From assembly GCF_900021155.1 (NCBI RefSeq), contig NZ_FCNT01000075.1:45995-109994 (forward strand): a DNA stretch of 64,000 bases, given 5' to 3'. The stretch's first letter is position 1; every line of letters begins with the position of its first letter. A program made the translations under genes and the position numbers. This document shows, one piece after another, positions 9,276 through 18,129 of this stretch. Origin of the DNA: Alistipes sp. CHKCI003 (GTDB taxonomy: Bacteria; Bacteroidota; Bacteroidia; Bacteroidales; Rikenellaceae). Below the pieces are notes generated by a model. It was not told the DNA's origin, did no database searches, and saw only the letters and a list, made by a program, of their open reading frames with translations.

Positions 9276-11408
9276 CTAATCATAGAATCCCCACGAAATA
9301 CCCATCTTGAACATGCCCGGATTGAGCGGATAGCGGGCGACGGCGAAATATTCGCCGTTGCCGAACAGCCCCATGTTGACATGCTGGTACTTCAAGAAAA
9401 TACGCATTCTCTTCCACTTGGCCGTAACGAAAAGGTCGACGTAGGGATAGTTCCCCACCTCGACTTCCCGCTGGTTGTAGAACTGCGAGATGGCGGGATT
9501 GTACCCGGGGGCATAGTACCTCGTATTGTACCTGCCGTCCAAACCGGCCTGCAACCGCAGCACGTCGCGCACCACCCAGAACTCATAATAGTAGGAGAGA
9601 TACGCGCTCAAAAGCGGAACGGGGACAACCTCCTGATCCGTGCTCCACTGCAACAATACCCGGTTGTCCAGATGGAATCCGCCGAAACGGAAATCCTTTC
9701 GTGCATACACGCTCGTGAGGCTCACGCTTCCGTTCTTCTGGGCGACATTGCTGTCGTTGTCGTAGTAGATTTTTCGGGAGATCACCCCCTCGGTAAATCC
9801 GGCTTCGAAAGCCATCGACGGAACCGAAAACTTCACCTCGAAACGAGTCTCATCCTCCTTGTCCAAAGGAGTCGACCATATGAAATGGTTGGAGTAGAGA
9901 TGCTCCTGCCAGTAAGTCGGCGAACGGCGCTCCTGCAAGAAGCTGCCTTGGAGTATCAAAGGTCTTTGGCGGATGTACCCCGTGAGCGCGATGTGCGCGC
10001 CCAACGAAAGATCACCGCTCCGGTATCCCGAAGGATAGAATTTGAAATCGGCGCCCCAATCGACATACCTGCGGATCTTGCCCTCGACCGAACCGTAGGC
10101 GAAAATACTGGTTTTGTTCTCCTTCGTCGACTTGCCCGTGAGGTAGTCGCCCAGCGAAAACTGGGAGTAGGTGTGCACGTCGATGCCGATGCCGCCGTCG
10201 ATGGTGCCGACCACGCCGTTGCGGTCCCACGGCTGGGCCTGCACGAAGAACCGGTTCGAGATCACCCGTTCGTAAGTCGAGTCGCGGGTTTCGAGCGGGT
10301 TGATGAACCAGTTCTTGTAGTAGGAAATCGTGTCGGGCACGAAATTCCCCGCGTCGTCCTTGTGTCCGCGTTCGTTGACATAGGGCACATTGTAGTCGGT
10401 GTAAACGCGGCTCCACGCATTGTATTCGAACGAATGGCCGATAAAGACGGCCGGCAGTCCCGCGATGGAGAAGTCGCGTTCGGTTACGGGAGCCAGCGGA
10501 ATACCGTACGACTGCTCGATGAAGAATGCGTTGTTGCGGTAGACGTTCTTCGCCTGCGCCTCCGACAGACGCATCGGCACGCCGGTCGCCATATCGAAGG
10601 TGGTATCGACGATGGCCCACTCGCCCACCACGCCGCCGTTCTCCTGCCGTTCGATGTGGTTGTTGATGTAGCCCGCATGGACCGAGTAGCGTTTGCCCGT
10701 ATGGTTGAACCCGACGGCGAGGTTGTGATTCTTGGTGCGCGACCAGTCGTACTTGCCTCGGGTGCTGCGCGACTTGTAGTTGACGTTGAATCCGGTCGAA
10801 GGCGAAATGTTCTGTGCGACCATGACGTGAAAGTTCTCCTCGCGGTAACGTTTCTGCCCCGACTCCAGATAGGTGAAGCGGATCATCGGCTTCTTGAGGT
10901 TGTAGAACGGCACGTTCTCCATCCGGTAGAGATAGACATGGTAGGGGTCGGCGAAGCCGAAATCGAAGGAAGCGGGGCGCTCGAAATAGTCGAGCGGGAT
11001 CGACGCCTGCCCCAGACCGCCGATCGGAGCGTCGCCCACGCCCTTCTCGTAAAACGGATAGTCGATCCGAAAGTCGGTGAGCGCCGTATCGATCGGCCCG
11101 ATCTTCACACGGTTGTACTCGCGGTCCACGTGGTAGACGAAATTGGGAAGCGCCCGGATGGAATCGTTGAAAAAATAGGATTCGAGCGGTTTGCGGATGC
11201 GGCGCTCCTTTTTGGTCGTATCCTGCAACTCGCCCTCTTCGTCCTGCGTCTCGAAAGGATTGGTCCCGTAGAGGTTGGTGTTCTCGCCCCGTTGCTGGGC
11301 ACGCAGCAGAGCCGCAGCGTCGAGCTGCGCGTGCGCCGCCAGAGGCGCCGACACGGCCAGCAGACCGGCCAGCACTGCGGGAATGATTCTTTTCAAGGAT
11401 TCGAACAT
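9276..11408 (-). CDS. Putative outer-membrane porin (PF14121-like)
   Basis: 710 residues from MFESLKRIIPAVLA; the frame is open 15 codons further, but this start gives a clean signal peptide ending AAHAQ. After a linker (residues ~30-75) come many alternating amphipathic strands with aromatic ends (YFFNDS, YHVYLYRMEN, FHVMVAQNISPSTGFNV, YDWSRTKNHNLAVGF) and a C-terminal strand FKMGISWGFYD ending near an aromatic, as expected for a beta-barrel inserted by BAM. The pattern matches the putative porin family common in Bacteroidales. The transported substrate is unknown. It lies 22 bases after pssA, so the two are likely co-transcribed. Confidence 0.82.
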   Translation of the reverse strand: MFESLKRIIPAVLAGLLAVSAPLAAHAQLDAAALLRAQQRGENTNLYGTNPFETQDEEGELQDTTKKERRIRKPLESYFFNDSIRALPNFVYHVDREYNRVKIGPIDTALTDFRIDYPFYEKGVGDAPIGGLGQASIPLDYFERPASFDFGFADPYHVYLYRMENVPFYNLKKPMIRFTYLESGQKRYREENFHVMVAQNISPSTGFNVNYKSRSTRGKYDWSRTKNHNLAVGFNHTGKRYSVHAGYINNHIERQENGGVVGEWAIVDTTFDMATGVPMRLSEAQAKNVYRNNAFFIEQSYGIPLAPVTERDFSIAGLPAVFIGHSFEYNAWSRVYTDYNVPYVNERGHKDDAGNFVPDTISYYKNWFINPLETRDSTYERVISNRFFVQAQPWDRNGVVGTIDGGIGIDVHTYSQFSLGDYLTGKSTKENKTSIFAYGSVEGKIRRYVDWGADFKFYPSGYRSGDLSLGAHIALTGYIRQRPLILQGSFLQERRSPTYWQEHLYSNHFIWSTPLDKEDETRFEVKFSVPSMAFEAGFTEGVISRKIYYDNDSNVAQKNGSVSLTSVYARKDFRFGGFHLDNRVLLQWSTDQEVVPVPLLSAYLSYYYEFWVVRDVLRLQAGLDGRYNTRYYAPGYNPAISQFYNQREVEVGNYPYVDLFVTAKWKRMRIFLKYQHVNMGLFGNGEYFAVARYPLNPGMFKMGISWGFYD

Positions 11409-11430
11409 ACGGATTCCGCCGCAAAGATAA

Positions 11431-12180
11431 TCAAAAAATTCGACGTTCGGCATCCGCTCCGCCTACCCGCCGTTTCCGCATGGCGAGCCACCGCACGGCC
11501 GAAACGACTGCATACGACACCACGACGACCGGCACGGCGCCCAGCCGCAGCAGGGCGACCGCCACGGCGCAAGCCGCCAGAAAGAGGTAGCGGAGTTCGT
11601 TGCCGCGCCAGCCGAAACCGTGGAACTTGAGGGTGAACATGCGGATCGGCGACACGAGCAGCCACGACAACGCCGCGGCCGTCAGCAGGAGCGCTTCTTT
11701 ACAGACGACGAGTTTTCCGGCAGCGGCGAGCATTCCCAGCGAGGCGCAGAACAGAGCCGAAGCCGGCACGGGCAGCCCCATGAATTCGGTCTGCTGCGAA
11801 GTGTCGACATTGAATCGCGCCAGACGCAGGGCCGAAAAAGCCGCCACCGCGAAGAGCGCATACCGCCCGAGCACGTCTGCACCGCCGCTCCAGCCGAACG
11901 CCGAGGGTGCGTCGGCCCAAAGCGTGAAGAGCACCGCTGCCGGAGCCAGTCCGAACGAAATGTCGTCGGCCAGCGAATCGAGTTCGACGCCGATGGGCGA
12001 CGTCCGGCGCAGAAGCCGCGCGGCGAACCCGTCGAAAAAGTCGAACACCGCGGCTGCGACGATCAGCCAGAAGGCCGCACCGAGATCGCTCCGCACGAGA
12101 GCGGCCTCAACGGCCAGACACCCGCACATGAGATTCGAGAGGGTCAGCAGATTGGGTATTGTAATCAGTTTGATCTTCAT
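11431..12180 (-). CDS. pssA: CDP-diacylglycerol--serine O-phosphatidyltransferase
   Basis: 249 residues, mostly hydrophobic with six to eight membrane segments. The CDP-alcohol phosphatidyltransferase signature is complete: D50-G51-x2-A54-R55-x8-G64-x3-D68-x3-D72, the residues that bind the metal and CDP. The opening MKIKLITIPNLLTLSNLMCGC is typical of PssA rather than PgsA. It makes phosphatidylserine, the precursor of phosphatidylethanolamine, in the inner membrane. It is the first gene of a three-gene minus operon, divergent from manC; a TAACTTTG box at 12211-12218 is a plausible -7 element. Confidence 0.93.
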   Translation of the reverse strand: MKIKLITIPNLLTLSNLMCGCLAVEAALVRSDLGAAFWLIVAAAVFDFFDGFAARLLRRTSPIGVELDSLADDISFGLAPAAVLFTLWADAPSAFGWSGGADVLGRYALFAVAAFSALRLARFNVDTSQQTEFMGLPVPASALFCASLGMLAAAGKLVVCKEALLLTAAALSWLLVSPIRMFTLKFHGFGWRGNELRYLFLAACAVAVALLRLGAVPVVVVSYAVVSAVRWLAMRKRRVGGADAERRIF

Positions 12181-12210
12181 TCCTTAAAAATTTATCGTCG
12201 CAACGGAGGA

Positions 12211-12218
12211 CAAAGTTA
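12211..12218 (-). promoter_or_regulatory. Candidate -7 element of pssA (TAACTTTG)
   Basis: The minus strand reads TAACTTTG, a full match to the Bacteroidetes TAnnTTTG box, 31 bases upstream of the pssA start. The matching -33 TTTG is not clear, so the call is moderate. Confidence 0.5.
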
Positions 12219-12229
12219 CGAATTATTTT

Positions 12230-12237
12230 TATCTTTG
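12230..12237 (+). promoter_or_regulatory. Candidate -7 element of manC (TATCTTTG)
   Basis: TATCTTTG matches TAnnTTTG exactly and lies 12 bases from the oppositely oriented pssA box, so the two promoters are back to back. It would give a manC leader of about 110 nt. No clear -33 TTTG is seen. Confidence 0.5.
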
Positions 12238-12353
12238 TCTAACCGAATGGCAAATCCGACGTTTACGCCGAGCCGGACGCGATCCCGAGCCTGCTCGGAG
12301 ACGACCCGGACGAGAAAGACCGTCGACATGACAACAGAACGTATATATAACTT

Positions 12354-13427
12354 ATGGATAACCGAAAATATTGCGTGATCATGGCCGGAGGCATCGGGGC
12401 ACGCTTTTGGCCCAAGAGCCGCCAGACGATGCCCAAACAGTTCCTCGACATCCTCGGAACGGGCAAATCCTTCATCCGCCACACCTATGAACGCTTTGCG
12501 AAAACAGTGCCCGGCGAAAACTTCCTCGTCGTTACCAACCAGCGTTACAAGGATCTGGTGCTGGAACATCTGCCCGAACTGCGGCCCGAACAGGTGCTCT
12601 GCGAGCCGGTGGGCCGCAACACGGCCCCCTGCATCGCCTATGCGGCCTACACGCTGCTCAGGAAAGACCCCGAAGCCGAGATGATCGTAACCCCGGCCGA
12701 CCATCTGATCCTCGACGAAGAGGGCTTCCGCGCCGTGATCGGCGAATGCCTCGCCTTCGCCGCCGAACACGACGCGCTGATGACCGTCGGCATCAAGCCC
12801 ACCCGCCCCGACACGGGCTACGGCTACATTCAGGTCTCGGACAGCAAGCCCGTCAGCAAGGTAAAGTGCTTCACCGAGAAACCCAATCTCGAACTGGCGC
12901 AGACGTTCCTCCAGTGCGGCGAATTCTTCTGGAATTCGGGCATCTTCGTCTGGAAGGTCTCGGCGATCGTCGAAGCGTTCCGCCGCTACCTGCCCGAACA
13001 CGACCAGCTCTTCAGCGGCGTGATGCGCGCGCTGGGCACCGACGCCGAGCAGAACGTGGTGAACATGGCCTTCTCGGAGTGCCGCGCCATCTCGATCGAT
13101 TACGGCATAATGGAGAAGGCCGACAACGTCTACGTCCGCTGCGGCGACTTCGGCTGGAGCGACGTCGGGACGTGGGGCTCGGTCTACCAGCACGCCCGCA
13201 AAGACCGCTACGCCAACGCCGCGCCGGCCGAGGGCTGCTACCTCTACGACACGCGCAGCAGCATCATCTCGCTGCCCGAAAAGAAGGTGGCCGTCATCAG
13301 CGGCCTGAAGGAGTATATCGTCGTCGATACGGACGACGTACTGATGATCTGCCCCCGCTCCGAGGAACAGAACATCAAAAAATACATCGACGAAGTGAAG
13401 TTCCACACGGGCGAGAAATACGTATAG
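12354..13427 (+). CDS. manC: Mannose-1-phosphate guanylyltransferase
   Basis: 357 residues. The nucleotidyltransferase signature MAGGIGARFWPKSR (10-23) with MPKQF directly after it is the GDP-mannose pyrophosphorylase motif; VTPADHLI (~103-110) and the FTEKP segment (~162-166) are the further conserved blocks of the family. It converts mannose-1-phosphate and GTP to GDP-mannose, the donor for O-antigen, capsule and protein O-glycans. The length fits the short form without the phosphomannose-isomerase domain. Its stop is two bases before the murF start, so the two envelope-precursor genes are translationally close. Confidence 0.93.
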   Translation: MDNRKYCVIMAGGIGARFWPKSRQTMPKQFLDILGTGKSFIRHTYERFAKTVPGENFLVVTNQRYKDLVLEHLPELRPEQVLCEPVGRNTAPCIAYAAYTLLRKDPEAEMIVTPADHLILDEEGFRAVIGECLAFAAEHDALMTVGIKPTRPDTGYGYIQVSDSKPVSKVKCFTEKPNLELAQTFLQCGEFFWNSGIFVWKVSAIVEAFRRYLPEHDQLFSGVMRALGTDAEQNVVNMAFSECRAISIDYGIMEKADNVYVRCGDFGWSDVGTWGSVYQHARKDRYANAAPAEGCYLYDTRSSIISLPEKKVAVISGLKEYIVVDTDDVLMICPRSEEQNIKKYIDEVKFHTGEKYV

Positions 13428-13429
13428 CG

Positions 13430-15370
13430 ATGTCCCGTCTGTACGACCTTTTCACGGCGCATCCCGCGGTTTCGACCGACTCGCGGCGCGTCGCACCCGA
13501 TTCGCTCTTCTTCGCGCTGCGCGGCGCTTCGTTCGACGGCAATCGTTTCGCGGCCGAGGCGCTGGCCCGCGGTGCGGTCCGTGCCGTCGTGGACGACCCG
13601 GCGACCGCCGCGACGGACCCCGAGCGCATGATCCTCGTGCGCGACGCACTCGCCGCCCTGCAAGATCTCGCACGCGAACACCGCCGCGCGCTGGGGATTC
13701 CGATCCTCGCCATCACGGGCAGCAACGGCAAGACCACGACCAAGGAGCTGGTGAGTCGCGTATTGGCCGAGCGGTTCGAAGTCTGCGCCACCCGCGGCAA
13801 CCTCAACAACCACATCGGTCTGCCGCTCACGCTTCTCTCGATGACCCGCGACACGGAGTTCGGCGTCGTGGAGATGGGCGCGAGCGCCTGCGGCGAGATC
13901 GCCCTGCTCTGCTCCGTCGCCGAACCCAACTACGGACTGATCACCAACATCGGACACGCCCACCTCGCAGGTTTCGGCGGTCCCGAAGGGGTGCAGCGCG
14001 GCAAAGGCGAGCTCTACGACTATCTCGCCGAAAACGGAGGCCGCGCATTCGTCGCCAGCAACGACGATACGCTCGTGGCGATGGCCGTCCGGCGCGATCC
14101 GCTGGCCGTGGAGTACTATCCGGCCGCATTGGGCGACGGAGTGGAAAACCGCCTCGAAGGAGCCTACAACCGCGCCAACATCGCCGCGGCGGTCGCCGTC
14201 GGCCGCTACTTCGACGTGGACGAGACGCGCATCCGCCACGCCATCGCCTCCTACCTGCCCGACAACTGCCGTTCGCAACGGACCGAGACCGGGCGCAACA
14301 CCCTCGTCGTGGACTGCTACAACGCCAATCCGTCGAGCATGCGGGCCGCCCTTCGGAACTTCCGCACCGAGCAGCTCGGCGATCGGACATCGAAGGTACT
14401 GATCCTCGGCGATATGCTCGAACTCGGCGCATGGTCGCGCGAAGAGCATGCCGGGATCCTCGAAGCCGCCTGCGCCATTCCGGACGCACGGATTCTCGCG
14501 GTCGGCCGGGAGTTCGCCGCAGCCTGCGACGCGATCGGAGCCCTCCCCTCCGCTGCGCGGAAGTACGGCCCGCCATGCTCTCCGGTCGGAGAGCCATGCC
14601 GCGACGCACCGAAGTCGGCGTTCTTCGGCGACCCGGACACAGGGGCGCACGGCACCGTATGGACCTCCGGCTCGCCCGTATCCGGCCCGTCGGAACTTCC
14701 GGACCCCGCTTTTCGGACGAAACTCTCGGCCGCAGCCTCTCAGGCGGCACGCACCTCGTCGGAAGAATCCCGCATGCCGGAAGCATCCCGTATTACGGGA
14801 TTTTCCGCCCATGCGGCGGCGCACCTTTCGGCCGCGAACGACCCGGCGACAGCTCTTCCGGCCGCGGAATCAGCGTCCGGCCGCCTATCCGCGACGGAGG
14901 CCGCCCAGCCCCGGTCCGCCGCACAGGAGTGTTTTCCGCAGGAGGCCGCAGTGCGGAAAAACGCCGAGCGGGAATCAACCGCACGGGAACACGCCGCACA
15001 AGGATGCGATACGGAGGAATCCGCCGCGGCGAATCCGACCGACGCCAAATCGTCCGCCCGTGCGGAGCACGTCGCCGGCCGACGGGAGAAGGACGACTGC
15101 GGCACACCCGGACGCCAAGCGCCCGAGTGGGGCGGGTCATTCCTCCGGCAGGACCATCCCGGCCCCCCGACGGCGGACGCACCCCGTCCGGCATCCGCCG
15201 CCGGAACGCCACTCCCCCCGCCGGAACAGGCGTGTGCGGCGCGCATCCTCCGCTTCCCCTCGCGCGACGAGCTGGCCGCCTTTCTCTCGGAGCATCCCGT
15301 GCGCAATGCCCTCGTACTGATTAAAGGCTCGCGCGGCATCGGTCTCGAAAAGATCGTGGAACTGCTTTAA
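13430..15370 (+). CDS. murF: UDP-MurNAc-tripeptide--D-Ala-D-Ala ligase with a ~230-residue insertion
   Basis: 646 residues against a usual ~430-450. It adds D-Ala-D-Ala to UDP-MurNAc-tripeptide in the cytoplasm. The Mur ligase parts are normal: substrate-domain SRRVAPDSLFFAL, ATP loop GSNGKTTT (97-104), GVVEMGAS, NIGHAH, and DCYNANPSSM with GDMLELG (~295-333). The C-terminal domain proceeds to ILAVGREFAAACDAIG (355-370), then breaks into ~230 residues rich in Ala, Ser, Pro, Glu and Arg, and resumes at 602 with ILRFPSRDELAAFL and LIKGSRGIGLEKIVELL. The insert is stop-free and in frame, so the protein may still fold with a long disordered loop. It could instead be an assembly or strain-specific expansion. 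Confidence 0.9.
   Translation: MSRLYDLFTAHPAVSTDSRRVAPDSLFFALRGASFDGNRFAAEALARGAVRAVVDDPATAATDPERMILVRDALAALQDLAREHRRALGIPILAITGSNGKTTTKELVSRVLAERFEVCATRGNLNNHIGLPLTLLSMTRDTEFGVVEMGASACGEIALLCSVAEPNYGLITNIGHAHLAGFGGPEGVQRGKGELYDYLAENGGRAFVASNDDTLVAMAVRRDPLAVEYYPAALGDGVENRLEGAYNRANIAAAVAVGRYFDVDETRIRHAIASYLPDNCRSQRTETGRNTLVVDCYNANPSSMRAALRNFRTEQLGDRTSKVLILGDMLELGAWSREEHAGILEAACAIPDARILAVGREFAAACDAIGALPSAARKYGPPCSPVGEPCRDAPKSAFFGDPDTGAHGTVWTSGSPVSGPSELPDPAFRTKLSAAASQAARTSSEESRMPEASRITGFSAHAAAHLSAANDPATALPAAESASGRLSATEAAQPRSAAQECFPQEAAVRKNAERESTAREHAAQGCDTEESAAANPTDAKSSARAEHVAGRREKDDCGTPGRQAPEWGGSFLRQDHPGPPTADAPRPASAAGTPLPPPEQACAARILRFPSRDELAAFLSEHPVRNALVLIKGSRGIGLEKIVELL
14540..15232 (+). other. 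Low-complexity in-frame insertion within murF
   Basis: Encodes MurF residues ~371-601. It is G+C-rich and T-poor on the coding strand (about 76 T in 14581-15240, near 12%, against 33 in 180 bases or 18% at 13441-13620). All three forward frames stay open across it, as expected when T is scarce. I see no intein, homing endonuclease or catalytic motif. The boundaries are set by where recognisable MurF sequence stops and resumes. Confidence 0.8.
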
Positions 15371-15377
15371 GCGGCCG

Positions 15378-15385
15378 CCCCCCCC
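15378..15385 (+). repeat. Poly-C run (C8) just after murF
   Basis: Eight C in the 87-base spacer between murF and tag, seven bases past the murF stop. Confidence 0.9.
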
Positions 15386-15457
15386 GAACGGCGGCGGTGC
15401 GGCAAAGAACCCCACCATACCGCACATACTATTCAGCGAACGACAAACGATGCGACG

Positions 15458-16030
15458 ATGCAAGACCTGATCAACGGACGGTGCGGCTGGTGCGGAACGG
15501 ACGAGCTGTACGTACAATACCACGACGACGAGTGGGGCAAACCGACCACCGACGACAAACGGCTGTTCGAACTCCTCGTACTGGAGAGCGCTCAGGCCGG
15601 CCTGAGCTGGATCACGATTCTCCGAAAACGGGAGGGATACCGCCGCGCTTTCTGCGATTTCGACGCCGTGCGCGTGGCACGCATGACCGACGCAGAGACC
15701 GAACGGCTGATGCGGTTCGACGGCATCGTAAGGAACCGGCTGAAAATCGAAGCGACCGTCGCCAATGCGAGACGGTTTCTCGCCATACAGAAAGAGTTCG
15801 GCAGTTTTTACCGCTACACGCTCTCGTTCTTTCCCGGCGGGCGACCGATCCGCCACACGTTCCGGTCGCTGGACGAAATACCGGCAGCGTCTCCCGAATC
15901 CGATGCCATGAGCCGGGACATGAAAATGCGAGGATTCAAATTCTTCGGCACGACGATCTGCTATGCCTTTCTCCAAGCCGCGGGATTCGTCGACGACCAT
16001 CTGGCGGATTGCGTCTGTCGAAAAAGATAA
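15458..16030 (+). CDS. tag: DNA-3-methyladenine glycosylase I
   Basis: 190 residues, the full length of the family. It removes 3-methyladenine from alkylated DNA. The structural zinc ligands of E. coli Tag (C4, H17, H175, C179) appear at a constant offset of about five: C9, H22, H181 and C185. The core HDDEWGKP, the substrate-pocket LVLESAQAGLSWITIL with E43, and RGFKFFGTTICYAFLQA are strongly conserved. It stands alone between long spacers. The start at 15458 is chosen because RCGWCG must be near the N-terminus. Confidence 0.95.
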   Translation: MQDLINGRCGWCGTDELYVQYHDDEWGKPTTDDKRLFELLVLESAQAGLSWITILRKREGYRRAFCDFDAVRVARMTDAETERLMRFDGIVRNRLKIEATVANARRFLAIQKEFGSFYRYTLSFFPGGRPIRHTFRSLDEIPAASPESDAMSRDMKMRGFKFFGTTICYAFLQAAGFVDDHLADCVCRKR

Positions 16031-16803
16031 ACACGCTTCATGCGGCATATCGTTTCCCGCATACCTGCGGGACGGAAACGGATGCGATGCGGACACCTTC
16101 GTCCGCAATGCCCGACAGGCGCAGGACCGTTCGTCCCGCGGATGGTTCGGAGGACCTTTCCGACATCGGCCGGATTGCAACGTTTACGATCCGAAAAGTC
16201 CCGTGCCGTTTGTGCCGCAGCGGCTCGGCCGGCCACGAGCCGTCCGCGGACGCACCCCGCCGCTCCCTCGGAGCCGGCTGATTCGGGCATAGGACCGGCA
16301 AGTACAGGAAATTGCGTACTCAGACAACATTCCGGCAGCTTTCGAGCCGCCAAAATCCGGGAAAAGGCAGACTTTCATTCCATAGATCCGATCTTTACCT
16401 GCTTCCATATCGAATGGAACGGGATTTTCTCTTTCTTCCGCAGGCGCCGATCCGTCGCGGCGGCCAGCTTCGAACAAATCCGGCTTTCCCGCTCCGCCCG
16501 GCGGAAACGCCGGATTCTTTTCTTCCGTTTCGCGCCTCGGCAGAACCCGAATTCCCGTTCGCTCTGCGCTCGGCCCAAGGAAACGGTCGATTCTCACCCT
16601 TCGTATTCCCGCCCGGCAATTTCCCCGGCAAATTCGGATTACTCCCGACTCGGCGCAAATGTTCGTTTCCGAGCAATCGTTATCCCGCTCCGGAGTGCCC
16701 CGACCGGTCCGGCACTCGGCCGCTGATTCTACAGGCGCAAATAACGAAAGAATTGTTTTTATCCGATTTTATTCCTAATTTTATTGGCAAATCTCGCTCA
16801 CGT
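16031..16803. other. Long gene-free spacer with one dispersed repeat
   Basis: 773 bases between tag and the hydrolase. It contains one copy of the inverted-end repeat (16525-16586) and, in its last ~60 bases, an A+T-rich patch (TTGTTTTTATCC, TTTTATTGGC) that probably holds the hydrolase promoter, although no exact TAnnTTTG is present. Forward and reverse frames through it are shadows of G+C-rich DNA with no recognisable protein. Confidence 0.65.
16525..16586 (-). repeat. Dispersed inverted-end repeat, copy E
   Basis: 62 bases with ends CCGTTTC and GAAACGG, and internal GCCTCGGC, AACCCGAAT and GCGCTCGGC blocks shared with the copies at 25979, 43139, 43471, 51811, 57905 and 57984. Strand is given relative to the copy at 25979, taken as plus. 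Confidence 0.75.
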
Positions 16804-18129
16804 ATGATGAAATCGTTCCTTACCTTCGCAGCCCTGCTGCTCCTGCACGCCGCACCCCTCGCGGCGGCAGAACGGGAAGTCCGTCTCGAACGCGGCTTCG
16901 GCACCCTCTACGGCACCCTCCGCATCCCCGCAGAGGGCGCCCGCACAGCAGCTCTGCTGATCGCCGGCTCGGGTCCCACCGACCGCAACTGCAATTCGCG
17001 TCAACAGGGGCTCTACACCGACACGTTCCTCTATCTGGCCGATGCGCTGGAGAGGCAGGGCATCGCCTCGCTCCGCTACGACAAACGGGGTATCGGAGCC
17101 AGCCGCTACGACACGCCGGAAGGAATCTACGGCGTCTCGCTCGACGATTACATCGACGATGCGGCGGCATGGGTCGACTTCCTGCACGACGAAGGCTTCG
17201 AGAAGGTCGTGCTCGTCGGCCACAGCGAAGGGGCGCTGATCGCCCTCTGCGTAGCCGCGGATGCCGCCGCGGAAGAGACGCAGACAGTGCCGCCGCTCCC
17301 GACAACGGCCCCCGCGGCCGAAGCCGGGAACACGGCAGCCGGAGAGGCGTGCGGAACCGCCCGTACCGATAAAACCGCTCACGGCAAGACCCCCGGTCCG
17401 AAAGACAGGACGACGAGCCGCACGGCAAACGACGCAGCAGCAGACACAGCGGCAGCGGCGACAGGTCGAACGTCCGCCTGCACGACAGGGCATGCCACAG
17501 TCCATGCAGCCGGGCAGACGGCGGATCGTGCGGCAAAGGACTCGACGGTATTCGCAGCCGAACGCACGACCGGCGACGAGGCCGGCAAGACCGAATCCGG
17601 AACCCGGACGGCCGAAGCAGGCCCCAGCCGCAGACCGGATCACAGGATCGGCGGCGTCGTATCGCTCGCCGGCCCGGGATACCCCATCGACCGGATGCTG
17701 CTCACGCAGCTCGCGCCGCGCCTCGACATCGGAACGACGATGCGGCTGTCCGAAATCTTCAATGCGCTGCGTCAGGGCAAACCCGTGGACGACTGTCCCC
17801 GCGAACTGTCCGCGCTGTTCCAGCCCTACCTACAGAACTATTGGACCTCGCACCTCAAACGCGATCCGCAGCAGACGATCCGCCGTGTTCGCGTTCCGGT
17901 GCTGATCGTGGGCGGCACGAACGACATACAGGTTCCGCCCACCGATGCCCAAGTGCTCAAAGCGGCCCGACCGGATGCCGAACTGCTCCTCATAGAGGGC
18001 ATGACGCACACGCTCAAGCAGGGCGAAGGGCGCACTGCCGAAGAGCAGATGGCGGTCTACATGGATGCCTCGCTGCCGCTCGATCCGACGCTCGCGGAGG
18101 CCGTCCCCCGTTTTATCCGCGGTCTGTGA
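16804..18129 (+). CDS. Secreted alpha/beta hydrolase with a ~125-residue insertion
   Basis: 441 residues with an N-terminal signal (MKSFLTFAALLLLHAAPLAAA). Fold motifs: LLIAGSGPTDRNCNS (oxyanion region), RYDKRGIGAS, the nucleophile elbow VGHSEG with S141, the acid in VGGTNDIQVP and the histidine in GMTHTLK near the C-terminus, so the catalytic triad is complete. This is the common Bacteroidales alpha/beta hydrolase (esterase/thioesterase-like), usually ~310-320 residues. Between ALCVAAD (~153) and IGGVVSLAGPG (~281) lie ~125 low-complexity residues rich in Ala, Thr, Gly and Arg, where the family normally has a few. The substrate is unknown. Start 16804 or 16807 are both possible. Confidence 0.85.
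   Translation: MMKSFLTFAALLLLHAAPLAAAEREVRLERGFGTLYGTLRIPAEGARTAALLIAGSGPTDRNCNSRQQGLYTDTFLYLADALERQGIASLRYDKRGIGASRYDTPEGIYGVSLDDYIDDAAAWVDFLHDEGFEKVVLVGHSEGALIALCVAADAAAEETQTVPPLPTTAPAAEAGNTAAGEACGTARTDKTAHGKTPGPKDRTTSRTANDAAADTAAAATGRTSACTTGHATVHAAGQTADRAAKDSTVFAAERTTGDEAGKTESGTRTAEAGPSRRPDHRIGGVVSLAGPGYPIDRMLLTQLAPRLDIGTTMRLSEIFNALRQGKPVDDCPRELSALFQPYLQNYWTSHLKRDPQQTIRRVRVPVLIVGGTNDIQVPPTDAQVLKAARPDAELLLIEGMTHTLKQGEGRTAEEQMAVYMDASLPLDPTLAEAVPRFIRGL
17263..17637 (+). other. Low-complexity in-frame insertion within the hydrolase
   Basis: Encodes residues ~154-278. It is very T-poor: about 21 T in the 360 bases 17281-17640 (~6%), with none at all in 17401-17460. Composition matches the intergenic block 18892-19410 and is close to the murF insertion. 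It lies right after the helix that follows the nucleophile elbow. Confidence 0.8.

Noticed and set aside
9237..11630. A 797-codon plus-strand frame opposite the porin
   Set aside because: Shadow frame; the porin on the other strand has a signal peptide and barrel pattern.
14540..15232. An intein or intron inside murF
   Set aside because: The block has no splice-junction Cys/Ser...His-Asn pattern, no homing endonuclease motif and no intron-like RNA structure that I can see.
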